The position numbers and the translations under genes are program-made. Below are positions 1 through 5,788 of a stretch of 8,393 nt of DNA, in pieces. Numbering within the stretch: position 1 is the stretch's first letter; every line of letters starts with the position of its first letter. The stretch is from the NCBI GenBank assembly GCA_003567075.1, contig PXAU01000262.1, positions 1-8,393 on the forward strand, in the 5' to 3' direction. The DNA is from Trueperaceae bacterium (lineage in GTDB: Bacteria > Deinococcota > Deinococci > Deinococcales > Trueperaceae). Below the pieces are notes generated by a model. That model did not search any database, had not been told where the DNA came from, and saw only the letters and a list, made by a program, of their open reading frames with translations.

Positions 1-734
1 ACCGCTTCCGGGTGTGGGGCAACGCGCTCATCTCGCCCGCCATGACGCCTGAGGCGCAGGCCGAGGCGCTACGGCAGCTGAACGAGTTCACCGGGTACCT
101 GCGTTCGCTCTTCGCCGAGCGGAGGGCGCGGCCCAGGGACGACATGCTCTCGGCCCTGCTCGCCGCCGAGCAGGCCGGCGACCGCCTCAGCGAGGGGGAG
201 CTGTTCAGCACCATGGTGCTGCTGATCGTCGCGGGCCACGAGACCACCGTGAACCTGATCGCGAACGCCGTGCTGGCCCTGAGCCAGCGGCCCGAGCTGC
301 GCGACGCCCTGGCGGCCGATCCCAGTCGCATGCCTGCGGCGGTGGAGGAGTTCCTGCGCTTCGACGGTCCGGTCGAACGGACCTTCAACCGCTGGGCCGC
401 CGAGGACGTGCCGTGGGGCGAGCACCTGATCCGCCGCGGCGACGCGATCATCTTCGTCATCGGCAGCGCCAACCATGACGAGGCGCGCTTCGAGCGGCCG
501 CACGAGCTCGACGTGGATCGCGCGCCGAACCCGCACATGGCGTTCGGCAAGGGACCGCACTACTGCCTTGGGGCGCCGCTGGCCCGGCTCGAGGGCGAGG
601 TGGCCTTGAACGCGCTGCTCGCCCGTCTGCCGAAGCTGCGCCTGGCCGTGCCCGAGTCCGAGCTGCGCTACCGCTTCCTGCCCACCTTCCGCGCGCTCGA
701 GGCGCTGCCCGTGCGGTGGGACGTGCCACTGTAG
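1..734 (+). CDS. cytochrome P450, C-terminal part (5' end outside window)
   Basis: This is a soluble bacterial cytochrome P450, a heme-thiolate monooxygenase that would need ferredoxin and ferredoxin reductase partners not seen here. The reading frame is open from the first complete codon at base 3 and reads R-F-R-V-W-G before the first possible GTG at 12, so the gene continues upstream; the GTG is not its start. Visible motifs, in order: the I-helix oxygen-activation motif AGHETT (231-248), the K-helix ExxR motif as EFLR (348-359), a PERF-like stretch FERPHELDVDR, and the heme-binding loop FGKGPHYCLG (543-572) with the axial cysteine codon at 564-566. About 160 N-terminal residues of a usual ~400-residue protein are missing. 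No membrane anchor is expected in this class. Substrate cannot be assigned. It is separated from the transporter module by 451 bp and is GC-richer, so it is probably not part of that operon. Confidence 0.95.
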   Translation, partial: RFRVWGNALISPAMTPEAQAEALRQLNEFTGYLRSLFAERRARPRDDMLSALLAAEQAGDRLSEGELFSTMVLLIVAGHETTVNLIANAVLALSQRPELRDALAADPSRMPAAVEEFLRFDGPVERTFNRWAAEDVPWGEHLIRRGDAIIFVIGSANHDEARFERPHELDVDRAPNPHMAFGKGPHYCLGAPLARLEGEVALNALLARLPKLRLAVPESELRYRFLPTFRALEALPVRWDVPL

Positions 735-786
735 CGGTTCGGGTACGGTTCGCATGGCGTGCCATCGAGCGCTCACCGACGATGTG

Positions 787-800
787 CGTCAACGTTAACG
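787..800. promoter_or_regulatory. candidate LacI-family operator, upstream copy
   Basis: CGTCAACGTTAACG is a 14-bp inverted repeat centred on the CG at 793-794 with one symmetric mismatch. The AACGTT core with a central CpG is the geometry of many LacI-family operators (PurR and RbsR sites share it). The inner 12 bases recur exactly at 966-977. An alternative reading is a perfect 10-bp palindrome ACGTTAACGT at 792-801 centred on TTAA. A LacI-type regulator is encoded at the far end of the module, which makes it the obvious candidate ligand; this link is inferred. Confidence 0.5.
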
Positions 801-916
801 TCGTCTGAGCATAGGCGGCCGGGCGACCAGGCGGATGCAGTGTTCCTCCTTGCTGGCGACAATGATGAATGTCCGTCACAGGCGCTCGTAATGCCGTGCA
901 TTCGTCGGTTCATCCC

Positions 917-947
917 TTGACGCCCCCAAGGCCCACGTGCTAACAAT
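917..947 (+). promoter_or_regulatory. candidate promoter of the transporter module
   Basis: TTGACG at 917-922 matches five of six bases of the bacterial -35 consensus. A weak -10 follows as AACAAT (942-947, spacer 19) or TAACAA (941-946, spacer 18). Transcription would begin near 953-955, which places the second AACGTT site at about +12 to +24, a usual position for a repressor. The -10 match is poor and the call is tentative. Confidence 0.35.
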
Positions 948-963
948 GCGACTCAAGGCGGTA

Positions 964-977
964 GTTCAACGTTAACG
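964..977. promoter_or_regulatory. candidate LacI-family operator, promoter-proximal copy
   Basis: GTTCAACGTTAACG repeats the 12 bases TCAACGTTAACG seen at 789-800; the two centres are 177 bp apart. The core AACGTT is symmetric about the CG at 970-971, and symmetry outside the core is weaker than in the upstream copy. It lies just downstream of the candidate -10 box, so a bound repressor would block transcription. Two copies could allow DNA looping by a tetramer or cooperative pair. Confidence 0.5.
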
Positions 978-1169
978 CACCGAGTTGGAAGCGACGTGTT
1001 GCGATCGGCCGTGGTTGTGCTCACCGCCAGCATCCCTGTACTCGGTCGTTCACGGACTCGGTACGAGGAGGGAGGTAGCATCACTGGCTCCGAACATAAG
1101 GCCTCGCCGAGCGGGTGTCGTTCGCCAGAGGCATCAGGCTCCGCGCCTCACGCGCCACCAGACAATCAC

Positions 1170-1177
1170 GGAAAGGA
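1170..1177 (+). promoter_or_regulatory. ribosome binding site deciding the binding-protein start
   Basis: GGAAAGGA ends 8 bases before the ATG at 1186. It selects that ATG over in-frame codons further upstream that would give an N-terminal extension ahead of the signal peptide. Confidence 0.75.
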
Positions 1178-1185
1178 CGTCGTCG

Positions 1186-2754
1186 ATGGACGCACGAACA
1201 CTGAAGCGCCTCTTGATCGCGGTCGCGACACTAGCGCTACTGACCGCTGCGAGCGCGAGCAACACGCTTGCGGTCGCCTGGCATAGCGAGCCCGTCAGCC
1301 TCGATCCGCACTACGACACGAGCGGCAGCATCATGCCGATCCAGCGAGCGATCCACGAGCCGCTCATCAAGCTTTCGGCAGACATGGAGTACATCCCGTG
1401 GCTGGCCGAATCCTGGGAGCAGATCGACGAAACGACCTACCGGTTCAGCCTTCGCCAGGGTGTCACGTACCACTCGGGGAACCCGTTCAACGCCGAAGCC
1501 GTGGTCGCGTTCTTCGATCGCACCTTCGACGAGGCCGACACGGGTCGCCAGCGCGGCTGGATTCCCGACATCATCGGCGCGCAAGTCGTTGACGAGTACA
1601 CGGTCGACATCATGTCGGCAGGTCCCCACGCGACCTTCCTCGATGACATGACCCGCATCCACATCCACATCACGGACGCGGTCTTGGCCAACGAGATCGG
1701 TGAGCGGCACGGCTCCGAGCCCAGTGGCACCGGCCCCTACATGCTCGACGAGTGGCGCCGGGGCGAGATGATCCGAATGACCGCCAACCCTGACTACTGG
1801 GGTGGAGTGCCGGCGATCGAAACCCTCGAGTTCTACTTCATCCCAGAAGCCACCACGGCGGTCGGCGCGCTCGAGGTCGGCGAGATCGACATCGTGTGGG
1901 AAGTCCCGCCCCACGAAGCGGCGCGGCTCGGTGCGCTCCCTGAGATCGAGATTCACACCGCTAGCACGGCGCGGCCGATGATGTACCACTTCAACCACCA
2001 TCCCGACCACCCGCTGTTCTCCGATCTGGCCGTGCGGAAGGCGATCACGTACGCAATCGACAACGACGTGATCGCTGACGTCATCCTCGGCGACATGGCC
2101 GACCCGTTGCGAGGCTTCCTGGGCAGCAACACGTGGGGCTTCTTCGAGTTCGATCAGCCCTTCGACCCTGAGCGCGGCGCCGAGATCCTGCGCGAAGCAG
2201 GCTGGGAGTTGGGTCAGGTCGGGCAGTACGACGTATGGATGAAGGACGGTCAACGCCTCCAGTTCACGCTCACCCATCCGAACTTCTGGCCCCGCCAGGC
2301 TGAAGTGGCCGAGCAGGTGCAGGCGCAACTCGCCGCCTTCGGTGCGTTGGTCAGCATCAACACGATCGACCGCGCGTTGCACTGGGACATCCTGAACCAC
2401 ATCCGGACGGGCGTCGAGGGCGTCGCCGCCTTCGACATGTACTTCCTGGGTAACGGCCAACGGACCCGCGACGGCGGACCGAACCTGCAGGACACGTACG
2501 CCTCGTGGGGCATCACGAACCTCGTCCAGTGGAACAACCCTGAGTTCGACGAGTACCTGAGCCAGGGCCTCTCGCCTGGGCCCGAGGAGGAGCGTTTGGC
2601 AGCCTACCGCGAGGCTCAGCGCCTGCTTCACGAGCATGCCGTTGCGGCGCAGTTGTACGAGGTCAACCTGATCCAGGCGGTGCGGAGCGACGTCGTCGGC
2701 TTCGAGGCACACCCGATGGAGGAGCCCTTCTGGGAGCGCCTGACGAAGCAGTGA
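1186..2754 (+). CDS. family-5 extracellular solute-binding protein of an ABC importer (DppA/OppA-like)
   Basis: This is the ligand-capturing periplasmic protein of a Dpp/Opp/Nik-type ABC importer (SBP_bac_5 family). The ATG at 1186 is chosen because GGAAAGGA (1170-1177) lies 8 bases upstream and because translation there begins directly with a signal peptide; the frame is open further upstream but without a signal. The 522-residue product fits the family. Residues 1-24 form a Sec signal (MDARTLKR, then a hydrophobic core, then A-S-A before the predicted cut after residue 24). There is no lipobox cysteine, so it is a free periplasmic protein. Family signatures include LDPHYDTSG near the mature N terminus, YRFSLRQGVTYHSGNPF, and GTGPYMLDEW followed by NPDYWGG. 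Family-5 proteins bind peptides, but also nickel, heme, opines and oligosaccharides. With sugar-acid enzymes downstream, a carbohydrate ligand is more likely than a peptide, which is inference. Confidence 0.93.
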   Translation: MDARTLKRLLIAVATLALLTAASASNTLAVAWHSEPVSLDPHYDTSGSIMPIQRAIHEPLIKLSADMEYIPWLAESWEQIDETTYRFSLRQGVTYHSGNPFNAEAVVAFFDRTFDEADTGRQRGWIPDIIGAQVVDEYTVDIMSAGPHATFLDDMTRIHIHITDAVLANEIGERHGSEPSGTGPYMLDEWRRGEMIRMTANPDYWGGVPAIETLEFYFIPEATTAVGALEVGEIDIVWEVPPHEAARLGALPEIEIHTASTARPMMYHFNHHPDHPLFSDLAVRKAITYAIDNDVIADVILGDMADPLRGFLGSNTWGFFEFDQPFDPERGAEILREAGWELGQVGQYDVWMKDGQRLQFTLTHPNFWPRQAEVAEQVQAQLAAFGALVSINTIDRALHWDILNHIRTGVEGVAAFDMYFLGNGQRTRDGGPNLQDTYASWGITNLVQWNNPEFDEYLSQGLSPGPEEERLAAYREAQRLLHEHAVAAQLYEVNLIQAVRSDVVGFEAHPMEEPFWERLTKQ

Positions 2755-2791
2755 TGCGGTAGGTCTGGTCTTCTCGACTTCCCGTCATGGC

Positions 2792-2851
2792 GGTGACTGA
2801 CCGTCACCTGTAGGGTGCGTGCGTCGGGGCACCACATCGGCGCGCGCACCC
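2792..2851 (+). promoter_or_regulatory. two hairpins between the binding-protein and permease genes
   Basis: Just after the binding-protein stop, GGTGAC (2792-2797) can pair with GTCACC (2803-2808) around a 5-base loop. A second, longer stem pairs GGGTGCGTGCG (2813-2823) with CGCGCGCACCC (2841-2851), 11 pairs with one G-U, around a 17-base loop. A smaller competing stem GGTGC/GCACC (2814-2818 with 2829-2833) also exists. Neither is followed by a T run, so they are not classic terminators. Such elements after binding-protein genes commonly protect the upstream mRNA and reduce downstream expression, giving more binding protein than permease. Confidence 0.45.
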
Positions 2852-2899
2852 CGAGAGACGGCAAGCGGCCCGGCGTATTCTCGAGCGTTCGATCACCGT

Positions 2900-2936
2900 C
2901 GCCGAAGCTTCGGCGTTGCCGGGTCGAAGCTTCGAC
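2900..2936. promoter_or_regulatory. tandem palindromic sites (core CGAAGCTTCG) before the permease gene
   Basis: CGCCGAAGCTTCGGCG (2900-2915) is a perfect 16-bp palindrome and GTCGAAGCTTCGAC (2923-2936) a perfect 14-bp palindrome. They share the 10-bp core CGAAGCTTCG. Their centres are 22 bp apart, about two helical turns, so two protein dimers would sit on the same DNA face. The second ends 40 bases before the ATG at 2977. A perfect palindrome with no loop is a poor RNA hairpin, so DNA binding is the likelier role. The binding protein is unknown; the core differs from the AACGTT sites upstream. Confidence 0.5.
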
Positions 2937-2976
2937 ACTTCCGCCCCGCACCGGTTCCAACGGAGGGCCCAGCCCG

Positions 2977-3897
2977 ATGGGTACATACGTCGTCAAACGA
3001 GTCCTCCAGATCATCCCGGTGTTGATTGGCATCACCTTCCTAGCGTTCCTGGTGTTCTATTTCGGCCCCGGTGACCCGGTCTTGATGATCCTCGGTGAGC
3101 ACGCGTCGCCCGAGTTGATCGAACGCGAGCGAACGCGGCTGGGGCTCGACCAACCGATGCTGGTGCAGTACGCGCGCTTCCTCGGCAACCTCGCGCAAGG
3201 CGATCTCGGTATCTCGTATCGCAGCCGCGAGCCGGTGACGAGCGTCATCGCTCCAGCGCTGAGGGCGACCGTGATCCTCGCGATTGTGACAATGCTCTTC
3301 ACGGCGCTGATCGGTATCCCCACGGGAATCCTCGCGGCGACGAACCGAGGCGGCGTCGTCGACCAGGTGACCATGAGCGTCACCATGGTCGGCGTATCCG
3401 CACCGGCATTCTTCGTCGGTATCCTGCTGCTGCTCGTGTTCTCGTACCAGCTGCGCTGGTTCCCGGCGAGCGGTATGCGTGACTGGAACAGTGTCGTGCT
3501 CCCGGCGTTGACGATCGCGCTCCACTTCGGCGCCATGCTTGCGCGCATGACTCGTAGCGCCATGCTCGAGGTGCTCGGTGAGGATTACATCCGAACAGCG
3601 AAGTCCAAGGGGCTTGCGCGGCGTGTGGTGGAGTACAAGCATGCGCTTCGAAACGCAGCGCTGCCCGTTGTGACGCTGCTCGGTCTACAGGCCGGTCATG
3701 TGCTCGGAGGTGCCGTCGTCGCCGAGACGATCTTCGCCTGGCCCGGGCTCGGTCGATTGCTCCTCAATGGCATCATCTGGCGCGACGCGCCGCTCGTGCA
3801 GGCCGGGGTGATCATCATCGCGTTCATGTTCAGTGTCGTGACCTTCTTCGTCGACATCGTCTACAGCTGGCTCAACCCCACCATCAGGTACGGATGA
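2977..3897 (+). CDS. ABC importer permease, DppB/OppB-like
   Basis: This is the first inner-membrane channel subunit of the importer. The ATG at 2977 follows GGAGGG (2962-2967) by 9 bases and begins with the family-typical MGTYVVKRVLQIIPVLIG, a positively charged start running into the first membrane helix. Upstream in-frame codons would add a non-homologous Arg-rich extension and are rejected. The 306-residue length is normal for DppB. Helix 1 is followed by the usual FxPGDP-like turn (YFGPGDPV) and the large periplasmic loop with RLGLDQPMLVQYARFLGN. The cytoplasmic EAA loop that docks on the ATPase lies at about residues 204-225 (YIRTAKSKGLARRVVEYKHA). The C-terminal helices carry AETIFAWPGLGRLL, a DppB hallmark. 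It pairs with the next gene, which overlaps its stop codon. Confidence 0.95.
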   Translation: MGTYVVKRVLQIIPVLIGITFLAFLVFYFGPGDPVLMILGEHASPELIERERTRLGLDQPMLVQYARFLGNLAQGDLGISYRSREPVTSVIAPALRATVILAIVTMLFTALIGIPTGILAATNRGGVVDQVTMSVTMVGVSAPAFFVGILLLLVFSYQLRWFPASGMRDWNSVVLPALTIALHFGAMLARMTRSAMLEVLGEDYIRTAKSKGLARRVVEYKHALRNAALPVVTLLGLQAGHVLGGAVVAETIFAWPGLGRLLLNGIIWRDAPLVQAGVIIIAFMFSVVTFFVDIVYSWLNPTIRYG

Positions 3898-4805
3898 TGC
3901 GTGATCGCTCGGCAGTGCCAGCGGCGAGCGGTGCCGGTCAGACGAACGAGGCTGGTCGGGGTCCAGGCGTGTCGATCGCACGTCGCCGCTGGCGGCGCTT
4001 TCGGCGGATGCCGACGGCTATCGCCAGCACCTTGATCCTGATCGCGTTCCTGATGACGGCAGCGTTCGCCCCATCCGTGGCCCCGATGCATCCAAACCAA
4101 GGCAACATTCGCGACCGTCTGCAAGCGCCCGGAGGCGAGTACCGCCTCGGGACCGACCAGCAAGGCCGTGATCTCCTCTCGCGCGTCATCTTCGGCAGCC
4201 GGGTGGCGCTCCTCGTGGGCGCTACGACCGTGCTCATAGGCTTGAGCGTCGGCGGGCTCCTCGGTGTGGTTGCCGGCTATTTCGGTGGCTGGACCGACAC
4301 GATCATCATGCGCACGATGGACCTTCTGCTGGCCTTCCCGTACATTCTGCTCGTCGTAGCGATCGTGTCGATCCTTGGGCCAAGTCTGCAGAACGCCATC
4401 ATCGCCATCGGCATCACCAACGTCCCCCATTTCGCTCGGATCGTGCGATCGGTCGTCATTGGCCTTCGCGAGCGCGAGTTCGTCATGGCGGCCGGTGCGC
4501 TCGGCGCGAGCCAGTTGCGCACCATCGCGCGGCACGTCATGCCGAACGCGATCGCACCTGTCATCATCGTCGCGACCTTGTACTTCGGCCGCAATGTGAT
4601 TGCCGAGGCAACGTTGAGCTTCCTCGGCCTCGGTGTACAGCCCCCTACCGCGGCATGGGGGAGCATGGTCGCGGTCGGTCGAGAGTACCTTCGGTCCTCG
4701 CCACACCTGTCGCTCGCGCCTGGTATCGCGCTGATGTTCTTCGTCTACGCGCTCAACACCCTCGGCGACGCGCTCCGAGACGTGTTGGACCCGAAGACGC
4801 AATGA
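3894..4805 (+). CDS. ABC importer permease, DppC/OppC-like
   Basis: This is the second channel subunit. The ATG at 3894 overlaps the previous stop as ATGATG/TGA, with a modest AGG (3886-3888) five bases upstream; the next ATG at 3897 is an equally possible start. The overlap implies translational coupling to the DppB-like partner, giving equal amounts. The 303-residue protein has an Arg-rich cytosolic N-terminal tail of about 40 residues, a first membrane helix (TAIASTLILIAFLMTAAFAP), the family motif YRLGTDQQGRDLLSRVIFGS, and the EAA loop at about residues 195-221 (EFVMAAGALGAS then RHVMPNAIAP). The C-terminal signature EATLSFLGLGVQPPTAAWG is typical of DppC. No DppD or DppF type ATPase follows; the next genes are enzymes, so the ATPase must lie elsewhere in the genome. 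Confidence 0.95.
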   Translation: MMRDRSAVPAASGAGQTNEAGRGPGVSIARRRWRRFRRMPTAIASTLILIAFLMTAAFAPSVAPMHPNQGNIRDRLQAPGGEYRLGTDQQGRDLLSRVIFGSRVALLVGATTVLIGLSVGGLLGVVAGYFGGWTDTIIMRTMDLLLAFPYILLVVAIVSILGPSLQNAIIAIGITNVPHFARIVRSVVIGLREREFVMAAGALGASQLRTIARHVMPNAIAPVIIVATLYFGRNVIAEATLSFLGLGVQPPTAAWGSMVAVGREYLRSSPHLSLAPGIALMFFVYALNTLGDALRDVLDPKTQ

Positions 4806-4820
4806 GCGTGCCCTGTCGAC

Positions 4821-4843
4821 CTAGCGCGTTCGAACCGCGCTAG
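4821..4843 (+). terminator. strong hairpin after the permease genes (possible attenuator or terminator)
   Basis: CTAGCGCG (4821-4828) pairs perfectly with CGCGCTAG (4836-4843) around the 7-base loop TTCGAAC, starting 16 bases after the DppC-like stop. No T run follows, so it is not a standard intrinsic terminator. It may weaken read-through into the enzyme genes or act as an mRNA 3' stabiliser. A smaller CCGG/CCGG stem lies at 4858-4870. Confidence 0.45.
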
Positions 4844-4917
4844 CCACATCCGTGTTGCCGGAACCGCCGGTCACTGCACCTCACGCGTGCTGATCGAGGC
4901 TTCTGGAGGAACTTGAG

Positions 4918-4922
4918 AGGAG
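4918..4922 (+). promoter_or_regulatory. ribosome binding site deciding the isomerase GTG start
   Basis: AGGAG ends 5 bases before GTG 4928. A second GGAGGA at 4905-4910 sits only 2 bases ahead of TTG 4913 and 17 ahead of the GTG, so it cannot serve either well. Confidence 0.65.
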
Positions 4923-4927
4923 AAAGC

Positions 4928-5788
4928 GTGCCAAGGATCATCCGAGCCGGGGCAACGACGGCAGGCGCCATCGCTGATGGCACGACCGAGACGCTGTCAC
5001 TGGTGTACTTCGATCTGCTTCGACTCGACGCCGGCGCCGCCCACCGACTCCGCCTGCCGGGCTTCGAGAGCGTCATCGTGCCGCTCTCGGGTAGCGTGGA
5101 TATCGACGTGAGCGGCAGCCGCTTCGAGGCCGTTGGGCGCCGCAACGACGTCTGGAGCGGCCTCGCCGACAGCGTGTACGTGCCAACCGGGGTCGAGGCG
5201 GTCGTCACCGCGCGCGACGACGGCACCGAGGTCGCGATCGCTGGCGGTCGCTGCAGCGAGACCTACGAGGCGTTCCGCATCCCCCCAGAGCGCGTCGACA
5301 TGGTCGACGTCGGCTCGCGCGAGACGGGCAGCCGGAGGCGCATCTTCCACATTCTGGGCCAAGCGCCTGGGCGCCGCGTCGGCAACCTGCTCGTGAGCGA
5401 GTTGTACGCGGATCCTGGCTGCTGGAGCGGCTATCCGCCGCACAAGCACGACACGGAACGTGAGGGCGAGGAGACCCTGCACGAGGAGCTCTACCACTAT
5501 CGCTTCGCACCCAGCAGCGGCTTTGGCGGCCAGTTCTGGTACGGCGACGACCGCGTCGTTCATGGGGCCATGACGGGCCATGGCGATACCTTCCTCCTCG
5601 ACGCCGGATTCCACCCCACCGTCACGTCGCCGGGCCACCGGGGTTACATCTTCACGATCTTGGTGGGCAAGCATCGGCGTCCGCTGCTGCAGCACTTCGA
5701 CCCTGCGTACGACTACCTGATGAACGAGATTCCTGGGCTCCAAGCGATGCGTGACAAGTTCAGCGGCACCAGTGGGGAATCCACGTGA
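4928..5788 (+). CDS. iolB-like: IolB/KduI-family cupin isomerase (5-deoxy-glucuronate isomerase-like)
   Basis: This is a two-domain cupin of the KduI/IolB family. IolB converts 5-deoxy-D-glucuronate to 5-dehydro-2-deoxy-gluconate in inositol breakdown; KduI performs the related aldose-ketose step on 5-keto-4-deoxyuronate. The GTG at 4928 is chosen because AGGAG (4918-4922) lies 5 bases before it. An in-frame TTG at 4913 is only 2 bases from its nearest GGAGGA and is rejected. The 286-residue length suits IolB. The N-terminal cupin half carries DVWSGLADSVYVPTG; the C-terminal half carries the signature WSGYPPHKHD with H172 and H174, then EELYHYRF with E187, and GFHPTVTSPGH with H229. These are the expected His-His-Glu-His metal ligands. 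The IolB hallmark YPPHKHD favours IolB over KduI. No other inositol genes are present here, so the natural substrate may be a different uronate. It overlaps the next gene by four bases. Confidence 0.85.
   Translation: MPRIIRAGATTAGAIADGTTETLSLVYFDLLRLDAGAAHRLRLPGFESVIVPLSGSVDIDVSGSRFEAVGRRNDVWSGLADSVYVPTGVEAVVTARDDGTEVAIAGGRCSETYEAFRIPPERVDMVDVGSRETGSRRRIFHILGQAPGRRVGNLLVSELYADPGCWSGYPPHKHDTEREGEETLHEELYHYRFAPSSGFGGQFWYGDDRVVHGAMTGHGDTFLLDAGFHPTVTSPGHRGYIFTILVGKHRRPLLQHFDPAYDYLMNEIPGLQAMRDKFSGTSGEST

Larger units (their letters stand above)
735..1185. other. 451-bp intergenic control region before the binding-protein gene
   Basis: I see no convincing gene here; the short open frames lack a ribosome site joined to a start codon. 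The stretch holds two copies of TCAACGTTAACG (789-800 and 966-977), a candidate promoter at 917-947, an 8-bp palindrome GAGCGCTC at 767-774, a Shine-Dalgarno-like AGGAGGGAGGT at 1066-1076 with no standard start codon after it, and the true ribosome site of the binding-protein gene at 1170-1177. A run of more than 200 bases between the candidate promoter and the start codon implies a long leader RNA, but I recognise no riboswitch family in it. Confidence 0.7.

Noticed and set aside
985..1185. Earlier start for the binding protein, adding 67 residues
   Set aside because: It would bury the signal peptide, and no ribosome site supports it; ATG 1186 has a good site 8 bases upstream.
1237..2712. 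Long open frame (491 codons) on the minus strand opposite the binding-protein gene
   Set aside because: It lies wholly antisense to a gene with clear family motifs; the translation is Arg/Val/Asp-rich with no recognisable domain, as expected from high-GC codon bias.
2815..2976. GTG start at 2815 for the DppB-like permease
   Set aside because: It would add 54 Arg/Pro-rich residues through the hairpin and palindrome region; ATG 2977 gives the normal family N terminus and length with a GGAGGG site.
4609..4616. CAACGTTG palindrome inside the DppC-like gene as a third operator
   Set aside because: It shares only the AACGTT core, falls within coding sequence with no promoter nearby, and a 6-8 bp match is expected by chance.
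3861..4802. 313-codon minus-strand frame opposite the DppC-like permease
   Set aside because: It is antisense to a well-supported membrane protein; the translation is full of charged residues and low-complexity, with no domain.
5205..5510. Minus-strand frame opposite the isomerase gene
   Set aside because: Arg/Ser-rich shadow of the coding strand without ribosome site or domain.
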